In this document: positions 9,841-18,786 of the stretch, piece by piece
How the letters are laid out: each line of letters begins with the position of its first letter
Position numbering within the stretch: position 1 is the stretch's first letter
Assembly (NCBI GenBank): GCA_903876445.1
Contig: CAIQZX010000174.1
Location: forward strand, 1 to 37,143
Reading direction: 5' to 3'
Length of the DNA: 37,143 nucleotides
Source of the DNA: an uncultured Pseudomonadota bacterium
GTDB taxonomy: Bacteria; Pseudomonadota; Gammaproteobacteria; Methylococcales; Methylomonadaceae
The notes under the pieces: model-generated
Told to the model about the DNA's origin: nothing
Seen by the model: the letters and a program-made list of their open reading frames with translations, nothing else
Databases searched by the model: none
Program-made: the position numbers and the translations under genes

Positions 9841-10482
9841 TTATTTAATACTTACTTTTACATTAACATCATGATTAGCTTTAATAGCGGTTGCATCGCC
9901 TGTGATGTTTGCATCGGGATTGAAACCACCAACAACAAACATATACGCGCCATCATAAGGTGCTTTGAATGTAACCGTGAATTTTCCTGCTACTGTGTCT
10001 TTTTTACCTTTTAACAACGCATCGTTTACGGTGTTTTTGTCTAAATCGTACCCGTGAGCGACATACTTCATGATGATATTTCCAAGTGCTTCACCCGTAT
10101 CTTCAGTAACTGCCTTCATTTTTGCAAAGTTCGCATTTTGCGGATAAAAATGATCCACCACATAACTATCAGGGGCAGTATCATTTGCGCCGCGATACCA
10201 GATTGTTGTACCGGGATGAATACCTTTATCTGTCGCAACCAACGTCACAGTGACATTTTGTCCTTTCTTTGCCGTAAATGAACCCCAACCCGATTTGTGT
10301 GTCCATCCCATGTCACCAAAAGCAGGATCACTCCAACCCGTTGCCGTTACCGAAAAAACATCACTAGTTAAAACGTTATCAAAAGCGGTAATTTTCGATG
10401 GAGTAGTTGCAGCTTGTGCAGTAGAAACTGTCATAACACCAACTGCTGCTAAAGCCATCAAAATTTTTTTAATTTTCATCAT
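9841..10482 (-). CDS. corA: CorA-type copper-repressible Cu(I)-binding surface protein
   Basis: This 213-residue secreted protein has a clear signal peptide (about residues 1-24, cleavage after AQA). It resembles methanotroph CorA/MopE proteins, which bind one Cu(I) through two histidines and a tryptophan converted to kynurenine. Candidate ligands are visible: Trp60-Thr-His62, the same W-x-H spacing as the kynurenine/His pair of MopE, and His111, about 50 residues later as in CorA. The HPGTTIWYRG segment (His89) and FVVGGFNP are other distinctive blocks. Not to be confused with the magnesium transporter of the same symbol. GAGGAAA at 10487-10493 is a good ribosome site. The pair with corB points to copper acquisition, probably induced when copper is scarce. 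Confidence 0.85.
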   Translation of the reverse strand: MMKIKKILMALAAVGVMTVSTAQAATTPSKITAFDNVLTSDVFSVTATGWSDPAFGDMGWTHKSGWGSFTAKKGQNVTVTLVATDKGIHPGTTIWYRGANDTAPDSYVVDHFYPQNANFAKMKAVTEDTGEALGNIIMKYVAHGYDLDKNTVNDALLKGKKDTVAGKFTVTFKAPYDGAYMFVVGGFNPDANITGDATAIKANHDVNVKVSIK

Positions 10483-10670
10483 ATTATTTCCTCATAAATT
10501 TTAGGTAAAACCTTTCACACGCAATAAAACTATTACGTTCCCAAATCATTACAATCAATATATATGCCACATAAAAAATCTTTATTTTTCAATATATTAT
10601 GACTTTATCGAAAAATTAGTTATTCAAAGTGAGTGATATGCCGCACTAAACTGAGGCAAATAACACAAAC

Positions 10671-10698
10671 AAAAAAGGCTGGTTTTCGCCAGCCTTTT
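10671..10698 (-). terminator. Rho-independent terminator of pepN
   Basis: GGCTGG (10677-10682) and CCAGCC (10689-10694) form a stem with a six-base loop, flanked by A and T runs. On the minus strand it is followed by TTTTTTGTTTG, immediately downstream of the pepN stop codon. Confidence 0.75.
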
Positions 10699-10725
10699 GT
10701 TTAATGATTTTAATTTACAGAGATC

Positions 10726-13332
10726 TTAATGGATTCCCAAACTTTTATTCGCTAATTCAAACACATCGTTGGAAATATCTTTCGTTTCAATAATCCGTTG
10801 GAGTTGTGCTATCATTAAAATTTGGCGGGTTTCATCGACTTTTTGCCATGCCGTCAAAGGTGCAACCATTCGAGAGGCAACTTGTGGATTTAATGTGTTT
10901 AATTCTAAAATTGCATCCGCTAAAAACGCATAACCTTGACCATTTTCAGCGTGAAAATGCACAGGATTATTTTGGCAGAAAGCTCCAATTAACGCGCGGA
11001 CACGATTTGGATTTTTCATATCAAACGCCGCGTGGGAATGTAAATTTTTCACAGTTTCAAACGCATCAACCGCAGAACTACTGGCTTGAAGAGTAAACCA
11101 TTTATCAATCACCAACGGTTCGTTTTCCCATTGTGTGTAAAACTGCGCCAAACAATCTTGTTTCGCCGGATGAGTATTGTGAACAATAGCCGTTAAAGCG
11201 GCGATTTGGTCAGTCATATTGCCCGCTTTTTCAAATTGCGATTGTGCCAGCTTATAATTTTTTTCCGAATTTAAACGGCTTAAAAACGCTAAACACATAT
11301 TTTTTACGCGCCGACGACCAATTGCTTCGGGACTAAAATCACCGGATTCATCTTTGTGATTGGCGAGATAAATTTTCGTGAATTTGGCTTCAAATTTTTC
11401 AGCAAGCGTTTTTAAAACATTTTCCCGTGCTAAATGAATGCCTTCGAAATTTACAATTTTCATGCGTTCCGCTAAATAATTTTCCGATGGCAATGAAAGT
11501 AACAACGAAAAATAAGCGAAATCATCAATCGAGGTATTCAATACTTTTTCAAACGTGGTTAATAAAATCGGATTTATTTCTGCCGTTGGGGATTTTACTA
11601 AATCCAAAATAATTTGTTCGGCGAATTTTTGACTTGCATCCCAGCGATTAAACGAATCACTATCGTATTGTGATAAAAAAGCTAATTCTTCCAAATTGCG
11701 CGGCATCTCGATATTTACCGGCGCAGAAAATTCTCGCAAAATTGAAACAATCGGCACAAATTCCATTTCGCTAAACGTGAAAGTTTGTTGCATTTGATTG
11801 AATTGCAATAATGTTCCATCAGATAACAAATCCGCCCCTGTTTTTGGATGCAATAATCCGAGTTTAATCGGAATTAGCAACGCCTCTGTTTGATTTGGAT
11901 AAGATTGAGACAACGTCAGCGAAAATGTTTTTGTAGTTTCATCGTAAGCGGTTGAAACACTTACTTTTGGTGTTCCTGCTTGCGAATACCAAAGGCGAAA
12001 TTGTGTTAAATCTATATTGTTTGCATCTTGCATGGCACTAACAAAATCATCGCACGTTACAGCTTGTCCATCATGACGCTCAAAATATAAATCGCTGCCA
12101 CGTCTAAAACCGTCTTGACCCAATAATGTATGGAGCATTCGCACAACTTCGGCACCTTTTTCATAAACGGTTAACGTGTAAAAATTGTTGATTTCAATGT
12201 AAGCGTCTGGGCGAATAGAATGCGCTAATGGACTGGCATCTTCGGCGAATTGGCGCGTGCGTAAATTCGTGACATTTTCAATTCGCTTAACGGATTTTGA
12301 AACGCGGTCTGCCGTAAATTCTTGGTCACGGAAAACCGTAAAACCTTCTTTCAAACTTAATTGAAACCAGTCACGGCAAGTAATTCGGTTTCCTGTCCAG
12401 TTGTGAAAATACTCATGGGCGATAACGCCTTCAACACCTTCATAATCCACATCAGTAGCGGTATCGGGTCGCGCCAACACAAATTTTGTATTAAAAATGT
12501 TTAAGCCTTTATTTTCCATGGCGCCCATATTGAAATGACTTACCGCGACAATCATGTATAAATCTAAATCGTATTCACGCCCATAAACGGCTTCGTCCCA
12601 ACGCATAGCGTATTCCAAAGATTGCATAGCATGAGCGCATTTATCTTTGTCTTTTTCTTCGACAAAAATTTCCAAATCAATTTTGCGACCTGATTGCGTA
12701 ATAAACGTGTCCGAAACACATTCTAATTGTCCTGCCACAAGCGCGAACAAATAACACGGTTTTGCAAAAGGATCGTGCCACGTTACCCAATGCTGATTAT
12801 TTTCGAATTCGCCACTGGCAACTTTATTGCCGTTGGAAAGCAAAACAGGATAGTTTGTTTTATCGCCAACCAACGTTACGGTAAATTTCGTCATCACATC
12901 AGGGCGGTCGAGAAAATAAGTGATTTTTCTAAAGCCTTCTGCTTCACATTGTGTGCAAAGCATTCCATTTGATAAATATAACCCTTCGAGCGCGGTATTT
13001 TCTCTAGGATTTATCGTGTTTTCAATAATAATGGAGAACGATTCTGTTTTTGGAACATTTGCAATGACTAATGTTTCGGGCGTTAATGTGTAATCACTTG
13101 GTGTAAGTACATTTTCATTGACGATTAAACGATTCAAAATCAATTTTTCGCCGTGTAAAACTAACTCTGCCGTTTGATTGTCACTAACAGCGTTGCGTTG
13201 TAAGGTGATGGTAGAAAGAACTTTAGTATTTTCTGCATCGAGTAAAAAATGTAATTTAACGTCATGAATTAAAAAGTCGGGAACGGTGTAATTTTTACGG
13301 TAAATCGTTTGAGGCGTGTTTTTATTTTGCAT
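10726..13332 (-). CDS. pepN: Aminopeptidase N (M1 metallopeptidase)
   Basis: This cytosolic zinc aminopeptidase removes N-terminal residues from peptides. The exopeptidase motif GAMENKGLN and the zinc site HEYFHNW, with the third ligand in LKEGFTVFRDQEF, are intact. The C-terminal half has the helical PepN-type domain. I place the start at the ATG at 13332 (868 residues). From there MQNKNTPQTIYRKNY lines up with the E. coli N-terminus, and the total length matches the roughly 870 residues of PepN. The frame stays open to a GTG at 13383, which would add 17 residues that do not look conserved. No clear ribosome site is seen at either start. The gene is a single transcription unit ending in a good terminator. 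Confidence 0.93.
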   Translation of the reverse strand: MQNKNTPQTIYRKNYTVPDFLIHDVKLHFLLDAENTKVLSTITLQRNAVSDNQTAELVLHGEKLILNRLIVNENVLTPSDYTLTPETLVIANVPKTESFSIIIENTINPRENTALEGLYLSNGMLCTQCEAEGFRKITYFLDRPDVMTKFTVTLVGDKTNYPVLLSNGNKVASGEFENNQHWVTWHDPFAKPCYLFALVAGQLECVSDTFITQSGRKIDLEIFVEEKDKDKCAHAMQSLEYAMRWDEAVYGREYDLDLYMIVAVSHFNMGAMENKGLNIFNTKFVLARPDTATDVDYEGVEGVIAHEYFHNWTGNRITCRDWFQLSLKEGFTVFRDQEFTADRVSKSVKRIENVTNLRTRQFAEDASPLAHSIRPDAYIEINNFYTLTVYEKGAEVVRMLHTLLGQDGFRRGSDLYFERHDGQAVTCDDFVSAMQDANNIDLTQFRLWYSQAGTPKVSVSTAYDETTKTFSLTLSQSYPNQTEALLIPIKLGLLHPKTGADLLSDGTLLQFNQMQQTFTFSEMEFVPIVSILREFSAPVNIEMPRNLEELAFLSQYDSDSFNRWDASQKFAEQIILDLVKSPTAEINPILLTTFEKVLNTSIDDFAYFSLLLSLPSENYLAERMKIVNFEGIHLARENVLKTLAEKFEAKFTKIYLANHKDESGDFSPEAIGRRRVKNMCLAFLSRLNSEKNYKLAQSQFEKAGNMTDQIAALTAIVHNTHPAKQDCLAQFYTQWENEPLVIDKWFTLQASSSAVDAFETVKNLHSHAAFDMKNPNRVRALIGAFCQNNPVHFHAENGQGYAFLADAILELNTLNPQVASRMVAPLTAWQKVDETRQILMIAQLQRIIETKDISNDVFELANKSLGIH

Positions 13333-13571
13333 AATTTTAGTGGTTTGTGAAACTGAATGATATGTTACGTTCGAGTTTGCCACATTTTTAGGTGAACTTC
13401 AAAATTGAAAATTAAAATTGTCTAGCATTGTCGCCATTTCGAAAAAAGGTTTATTTAGTTTAATTTTAATGCCCTAAAATAGTTACAAATTTATTATCAG
13501 TGGCGCATTTTCTGAAAATTAAATACACTTCACACGCGGTTTTTTCAAAAATCAAAACAGGAACGAACATT

Positions 13572-14054
13572 ATGAGTGATGTAAGTTTATACGAGCGATT
13601 AGGCGGTGAAAATACGATTGCGAAATTAGTCGAGAATTTTTATCAAAAAATGCTAGATGATTATCGCGTTAGCCGTTTTTTCAATGACACCGAATACGAT
13701 AAACAACGTGACGCGCTAAAAAATTTGGTAACAGCCATTTTTAAACAGCATGAATTTCAAGCGTTGTTGACTCCTTTTTTTATGTCGGCGTTTGCGCGAT
13801 TTAAAGATAAAGAACGGTTGCCCGAATCGGGTTTTGCTTATTTTGGTTATATCATTGATCAAAACCACCCAAGTCCTAAATGGTTATGTGATAGTCATAG
13901 TCACTTGCTGAAATTTATGCCTGAAGATTCCCATTACGATATTTTAATTACGCATTTAACGAGTAGCTTACAAGAATTACAGATTGACAATGCGTTGGCG
14001 AAAGAAGTTTTAGTCTTAGCTGAAAGTGGACGAAATAGTTTGTTAGGTAAGTAA
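13572..14054 (+). CDS. Truncated-haemoglobin-like protein with enlarged centre
   Basis: The N-terminus (SLYERLGGENTIAKLVENFY) is typical of group 1 truncated haemoglobins, and the C-terminal HYDILITHLTSSLQEL matches their G helix. A candidate proximal haem ligand is His109 or His111 in DSHSHLL. The protein is 160 residues, some 35-40 longer than a usual TrHb1. The excess lies between about residues 57 and 105, where the usual GGP...Y.G segment is replaced by unrelated aromatic-rich sequence. The ATG at 13572 is chosen because homology begins right after it; the open frame back to 13500 is not conserved in character. It may bind haem and handle O2 or NO, but the altered core makes this less certain than the family name suggests. 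Confidence 0.75.
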   Translation: MSDVSLYERLGGENTIAKLVENFYQKMLDDYRVSRFFNDTEYDKQRDALKNLVTAIFKQHEFQALLTPFFMSAFARFKDKERLPESGFAYFGYIIDQNHPSPKWLCDSHSHLLKFMPEDSHYDILITHLTSSLQELQIDNALAKEVLVLAESGRNSLLGK

Positions 14055-14060
14055 CGGCAG

Positions 14061-14099
14061 AAAAAAAGCCTTGTGGAATGGATTTCACAGGGCTTTTTT
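14061..14099. terminator. Bidirectional terminator between globin and DUF934 gene
   Basis: GCCTTGTG (14068-14075) pairs with CACAGGGC (14086-14093), with one G-U pair. An A-run before and a T-run after give a terminator shape on both strands, between two convergent genes. Confidence 0.75.
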
Positions 14100-14117
14100 G
14101 AGTTAAATTTTTAATTT

Positions 14118-14549
14118 TTATTGGTAAAATACCGTAAAATCGTTCAGCGTCGCGTGTGCTTGCGGCAGATTTTCAGGTTCGAACGCATTCACACCAACAC
14201 GGGAAAGGTAAAAGGTTTGGTCTGACAAAAACTTTCCGATGGCACGAATTTCACCTTGGAAGTGATAGCGATTTCGTAATAAATACGCCTGCGAAAAACT
14301 GCGCCCATCCATAAAATCGGCAAAATTCAGTTCTATCAACGCAAAAATTCCTAAATCTGAACCCAAACTTGTGACATCGTCCGTGCTAGAAAGTCGCACC
14401 CCTAAATTTCCCGCGTGTTTCGACAAATCAGCTTTTTCGGCTTGCCAACGCGCTAAAGAAACACAGATATTTCCCGAGACAACTGGTGCATCGTCGCTCA
14501 CATACGTCCAAGTATTTTCGATTAACTGATTATTTTTAATGATTTGCAT
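14118..14549 (-). CDS. DUF934 protein linked to sulfite reductase
   Basis: This is a 143-residue soluble protein. DUF934 proteins are commonly encoded directly after cysI-type reductases in beta- and gammaproteobacteria and are thought to assist sulfite reduction, but their biochemistry is not established to my knowledge. Features seen are LARW, the SSTDDVTSLGSDLG segment and the RNRYHFQGEIRAIG block followed by a VGVNAFE segment, which is characteristic of the family. I place the start at the ATG at 14549 (MQIIKNNQ), giving a 14-base overlap with the preceding reductase. The frame is open ten codons further upstream. The overlap implies translational coupling. Confidence 0.85.
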   Translation of the reverse strand: MQIIKNNQLIENTWTYVSDDAPVVSGNICVSLARWQAEKADLSKHAGNLGVRLSSTDDVTSLGSDLGIFALIELNFADFMDGRSFSQAYLLRNRYHFQGEIRAIGKFLSDQTFYLSRVGVNAFEPENLPQAHATLNDFTVFYQ

Positions 14550-16188
14550 ACACTTTTGCCTTAAAGGGGTCGATGCCAACGCGGTTGACGGTTTCTAAAA
14601 AAGTTTCTTCGTGCAAACGTTGTTGAACATACACGTCTAAAATTATGCCAATTGCAGAAGCAATTTCGTGTTTCGCCACAGCCGGTCCCAAACGTTCACC
14701 AATTGCTGCTTCATTTGATGATGAGCCGCCAAGCGTGATTTGATACCATTCCACGCCTTTTTTATCCACACCTAAAATGCCGATATGACCCACACTTTGA
14801 TGAGCGCAACCATTCATACAACCCGACATATTGATTTTTACATCGCCAATATCATGTAAATAATCCATATCATCGAGGATTTCGTTAATTTCTTTTGCTA
14901 TACCGATTGAACCGGCATTGGCGAGTGAACAAAAATCTAAACCGGGGCAACAAATCATATCTGTCGCGGTGCCGATGTTTGGCGTAGCTAAATTTTCAGC
15001 CTCCAAAGATTGCCATAAAGCAAACAAGTCGCTTTGTTTTACGTCCGCCAAAACCAAATTTTGACGATGCGTGCTACGAACTTCGCCAAAACTGTAACGA
15101 TCAGCTAAATCCGCAATAACGTCTAATTGTTCTGCGGTTAAATCACCGGGAGCAGTTTGAGGGTGTTTTAACGATAAAAAGACGATTTGATAACCAGCTA
15201 TTTTATGTGCAACGGTGTTATGTTCCATCCATTTCGCAAAAGCTGAGTTTTCATGTTTATGTTGTTCAAACGTGTTGTCTTCAGCGGCTTTTGTGTCGTA
15301 ATTGAACGGCACAAAATGTGACTTTAAGGCTTCAAAACGCGCGTCACTAACTTCTAACTCATCACGGATTAACAGCCATTCTTTTTCCACCATTTCGTTA
15401 AATTTTTCTAACGTTTCTTCTTTTACCAAAATTTTGATGCGTGCTTTGTATTTATTATCACGACGACCAAATAAATTGTAAATGCGTAAAATGGCTTCCA
15501 AGTATGACAAAATGTGTTTCTTTTCCAAGAAAGGTTTTATCACTTGTCCAATCACGGGCGTGCGTCCTAAACCGCCACCCACTAAAACTTTAAAACCAAT
15601 TTCACCCGCAGTATTTTCAACAAGGTGCAAACCAATGTCGTGAAATTGTGTGGCCGCACGGTCGTCACGCGAACCACTGACGGCAATTTTGAATTTACGC
15701 GGCAAAAAATCAAATTCGGGATGTAATGTTGTCCATTGACGAATCAATTCACAATAAGGACGCGGGTCTTCGATTTCGTCAACGCAAACGCCAGCTAAAT
15801 GATCGCTAGTTGTGTTACGCATACAATTACCACTCGTTTGAATGGCGTGCATTTGTACTTTAGCGAGTTCTGCCAAAATATCAGGAATTTGTTCTAATTT
15901 TGGCCAGTTATATTGCACATTCTGGCGCGTCGTAATGTGGCAAAAATTTTTATCGTAAGTGCGAGCGATGTAGGCAAGTTTTTGAATTTGTTTTGAATTT
16001 AAAATGCCGTAAGGAACGGCTACACGCAACATCGGACCATGTGTTTGAATGTAAACACCGTTACGCAAACGTAAATTTCGATAGCCATCATCAGAAATTT
16101 CACCGTTTAAAAACTGCTCAGTTTGCCGCCTAAATTGTGCAACGCGCTCTTCAATGAGAATTTGATCGTTATGATTATATTGATACAT
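14536..16188 (-). CDS. cysI: Siroheme/4Fe-4S sulfite (or nitrite) reductase, haemoprotein
   Basis: This enzyme carries out six-electron reduction of sulfite to sulfide (or nitrite to ammonia) for assimilation. Two ferredoxin-like half-domains and the siroheme domain are present. The coupled siroheme-[4Fe-4S] ligands are seen as CCPGLDFC and MSGCMNGC, the C-x5-C and C-x3-C pattern, near residues 411-460. Arginine-rich active-site blocks (THGPMLRVAVPYG, THRQNLVLAD) are also present. At 550 residues it is of usual length. The DUF934 gene behind it favours sulfite over nitrite as substrate. No cysJ flavoprotein is nearby, so electrons may come from ferredoxin or another donor. The upstream neighbour on the same strand is mptG, 109 bases away. 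Confidence 0.88.
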   Translation of the reverse strand: MYQYNHNDQILIEERVAQFRRQTEQFLNGEISDDGYRNLRLRNGVYIQTHGPMLRVAVPYGILNSKQIQKLAYIARTYDKNFCHITTRQNVQYNWPKLEQIPDILAELAKVQMHAIQTSGNCMRNTTSDHLAGVCVDEIEDPRPYCELIRQWTTLHPEFDFLPRKFKIAVSGSRDDRAATQFHDIGLHLVENTAGEIGFKVLVGGGLGRTPVIGQVIKPFLEKKHILSYLEAILRIYNLFGRRDNKYKARIKILVKEETLEKFNEMVEKEWLLIRDELEVSDARFEALKSHFVPFNYDTKAAEDNTFEQHKHENSAFAKWMEHNTVAHKIAGYQIVFLSLKHPQTAPGDLTAEQLDVIADLADRYSFGEVRSTHRQNLVLADVKQSDLFALWQSLEAENLATPNIGTATDMICCPGLDFCSLANAGSIGIAKEINEILDDMDYLHDIGDVKINMSGCMNGCAHQSVGHIGILGVDKKGVEWYQITLGGSSSNEAAIGERLGPAVAKHEIASAIGIILDVYVQQRLHEETFLETVNRVGIDPFKAKVYANH

Positions 16189-16297
16189 TTAAATTTGGAT
16201 TGTTGTGATTATGTTTGAGGTTACGCAGGCTATGTTTTTGCTGCGTTTTGAATTATACACTGCTAAGGGGCGATGCGGCTATTACCAGAAAATCACG

Positions 16298-17272
16298 TTA
16301 ATTTTGAGAAATCGTGATTTCACCACCACTATTCCGCGCACTGACAATGCTAAAATGTAAAGGTGTTTTTTCAAAAACGGTTTGTGCTTGCTTGGTTAAT
16401 GATTCCGCGATTTCGCTATTTTCAACTAAACAAAAACCAGTCGGTCCCCATGATGTTTGTCCAATTGCTACCGCGCCACGTTCTGCTAACCATTGCATTG
16501 CATTCGCCACATTTTCGCTGGTAAATATGCCGCCTTGAGCAGGTGAGAAATGTTCGCCTACTGTGCGTTGGAGTTCTGTAATTACCTCACCAAAACGCAC
16601 TAAATCTTTTTCAGCAATCGCTGGCATTGCTTGCATTAACAATAAATAACTTAACCGTTCGGCGATATGACGTGGGAAAGCAGACAGCGTTTTGAAGGCT
16701 TCGACTTCTTGTGAACCGTGCAAACCTTGTCCGCGCTCATCAAAAACGAGAATAAATCGCCAATTTTCTGGAACATCGAACCGCGCTAACATCGGTGGTG
16801 TAAGGGTGTTTTCACCGCGACCACCATCAACAATCAGACCGCCTTTTTCAAAAATACCGATTCCAATACCTGAACGTAAACCTCTATCCATCGTCGCAGC
16901 AATGTCACGCACACTTAAATTCAAGCCATAAAACGCATTTAAACCTGCGCCGACCGCCAATGCCATCTGTGTTCCAGAACCTAAACCAATATGTTCGGGA
17001 ATTGTTTCAATCACCTCAATTTGAGTCGTATTCTGAATTTGAAAGGCTTCGCAAAAAGTGGCGCGATATTTTTCAACACGATTTAAAAATTCATTGTTGT
17101 TAACATTTTGAAGCAGGGGAGAGGGGTTATGTTTTATAACAAGATGCGTCACTGGTTCATTCAATGCCACACCAATACTGCCAAAATGTCGTCCTAACGA
17201 ACCACTTAAATCTAAAAAACCCATGTGCAACCGAGCCGGTGCAATAACAGAAACTGAAGAATACGAAGTCAT
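16298..17272 (-). CDS. mptG: Beta-ribofuranosylaminobenzene 5'-phosphate synthase
   Basis: This GHMP-kinase-fold enzyme condenses 4-hydroxybenzoate or 4-aminobenzoate with PRPP, the first committed step of the (tetrahydro)methanopterin side chain. The N-terminus (VIAPARLHMGFLDLSGSLGRHFGSIG) and the GHMP glycine-rich loop (EHIGLGSGTQMALAVG, about residues 93-108) are clear. GQTSWGPTGFCLV near the C-terminus is typical of beta-RFAP synthases. At 324 residues the length is normal. In Bacteria this gene is a marker for methylotrophs and methanotrophs that oxidise formaldehyde through H4MPT. It lies apart from other methanopterin genes here and may be transcribed with the downstream reductase. Confidence 0.92.
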   Translation of the reverse strand: MTSYSSVSVIAPARLHMGFLDLSGSLGRHFGSIGVALNEPVTHLVIKHNPSPLLQNVNNNEFLNRVEKYRATFCEAFQIQNTTQIEVIETIPEHIGLGSGTQMALAVGAGLNAFYGLNLSVRDIAATMDRGLRSGIGIGIFEKGGLIVDGGRGENTLTPPMLARFDVPENWRFILVFDERGQGLHGSQEVEAFKTLSAFPRHIAERLSYLLLMQAMPAIAEKDLVRFGEVITELQRTVGEHFSPAQGGIFTSENVANAMQWLAERGAVAIGQTSWGPTGFCLVENSEIAESLTKQAQTVFEKTPLHFSIVSARNSGGEITISQN

Positions 17273-17359
17273 GCGTAATTATTAAAAAATAGAAAATAGC
17301 TGAAATAGCCGTAAAGATAACAGATTTTTCTGATGATTATGAAATGGAATGTCATCTAT

Positions 17360-18739
17360 TTATTCAATGTGATTCAATTGATATTTTTTCACGCGATAAC
17401 GCAATGTTTCTCGCGTTGTGCCTAACGCTCTTGCTGCCGCTGTTAAATTATTTCCCGCTCGCTCCAAAGCTGTTTGAATAATAAATTTATCCATATCATC
17501 TAACGCCATACTTCCATCAATCGGTAAATGAATATGCGTATTATCAGCGGTCACTTTTTCAGTCGGGTTGCCAATTTGCAACCATTGAACCGGAAAAACC
17601 GTATCGTCCGCAAACAAGACGCAACGTTCAATTACATTTCGTAATTCGCGAACATTTCCGCGCCAATCGTGTGCTTTGAGTTTTTGCCAAACTTCATCAG
17701 GAATTTGCTTAACGTGTTGACCTGCTTTTGCGTTGTATTCGGCAATAAAAAGCGGGACTAATTCGTCTAAATCTTCAATCGCATCCCGTAATGGCGGTAA
17801 ATTTACGCGAAAAACGTTTAATCGATGATATAAATCGGCTCGAAATGTTCCCGCTTGCGCCATACTTTCTAAATCTCGATTACTCGCCGCGATAATTTGT
17901 ACATCCACATTGATTTCTTTTTCACCACCTAAGCGTCGAACTTTGTGGTCTTCAATGACTTTCAATAATTTGGCTTGTAAATCCAGCGGCATTTCGCCAA
18001 TTTCATCCATAAATAATGTGCCGCCGTCGGCTTGTTCTAATAAACCGCGATGCCGACCTGTTGCCCCAGTAAATGCCCCCGCTTCATGTCCAAATAATTC
18101 TGATTCCAAAAGTTCACGCGGTAATGCAGCACAATTTACTTCAATCATTGGCAGTGACGCTCGTGAACCGCCGTAATGTAAAATTCGAGCAATTAAACCT
18201 TTGCCTGTTCCTGTTTCTCCGCCAATAATCAAAGCACTAAATGGTACTTGCGTTAATTTTGTTAGAAGTTGCCGAACAGTATGGGCTTGTAAACTATGTC
18301 CCATAAAGGCTTCCGGTGAATAACGGCGATGTCCTTGTTTCGTTTGGTCAATCACTCTTCGTCGCATTGAAGCACTACGCGATGCGCTCGTAATCACTAA
18401 ATCAAGACGATCTAAATCACACGGTTTTTCCAGAAAATCATAAGCACCTAAACGTAAGGCACGAACTGAATCCGGTACGCTGCCAAAACCCGTTAAAAAT
18501 AGCCATTCGGTACTACTAACTTGTTTTTTCATGGATTCCATAAAATCGAGCGCGTTTCCATCCGGTAAATTCATATCTGACAAAATCAACAATGGCTCAA
18601 TGGCTTTGGAAACTAAAAGCTCTTTAGTTTCTTTTAATGTTGTAGCTAAAACCACATCCCAACCCATTTGCCGATAATGGAGTGACAATTCTGTGCCGAG
18701 TAGTTTTTCATCTTCAATGATTAACAACGTTTTTATCAT
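17360..18739 (-). CDS. Sigma-54-dependent response regulator, NtrC family
   Basis: This transcriptional activator of sigma-54 promoters is controlled by phosphorylation. The receiver domain (about residues 1-120) has the acidic pair Glu9/Asp10, phospho-acceptor Asp55 and Lys105. The AAA+ domain (about 145-375) has Walker A GGETGTGKG, the sigma-54 contact loop GAFTGA, Walker B FMDEIGEMP and arginine fingers. A Fis-type helix-turn-helix is at the C-terminus (NLTAAARALGTTRETLRYRVKK). At 459 residues it is full length. It lies 47 bases after the cyclase gene on the same strand, so the two are probably co-transcribed. No histidine kinase is encoded nearby, so its sensor and targets are unknown. 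Confidence 0.93.
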   Translation of the reverse strand: MIKTLLIIEDEKLLGTELSLHYRQMGWDVVLATTLKETKELLVSKAIEPLLILSDMNLPDGNALDFMESMKKQVSSTEWLFLTGFGSVPDSVRALRLGAYDFLEKPCDLDRLDLVITSASRSASMRRRVIDQTKQGHRRYSPEAFMGHSLQAHTVRQLLTKLTQVPFSALIIGGETGTGKGLIARILHYGGSRASLPMIEVNCAALPRELLESELFGHEAGAFTGATGRHRGLLEQADGGTLFMDEIGEMPLDLQAKLLKVIEDHKVRRLGGEKEINVDVQIIAASNRDLESMAQAGTFRADLYHRLNVFRVNLPPLRDAIEDLDELVPLFIAEYNAKAGQHVKQIPDEVWQKLKAHDWRGNVRELRNVIERCVLFADDTVFPVQWLQIGNPTEKVTADNTHIHLPIDGSMALDDMDKFIIQTALERAGNNLTAAARALGTTRETLRYRVKKYQLNHIE

Positions 18740-18786
18740 GATGTTCTGTTCTCTCGTTAAATTGAGAATTAAAAAATTTCGCTATT

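Noticed and set aside
13333-13383. GTG-initiated extension of pepN by 17 residues
   Set aside because: The N-terminus from the ATG at 13332 aligns with E. coli PepN and gives the expected length.
13500-13571. N-terminal extension of the globin ORF
   Set aside because: The extra 24 residues show no globin character, and the ATG at 13572 sits directly before the conserved SLYERLGG.
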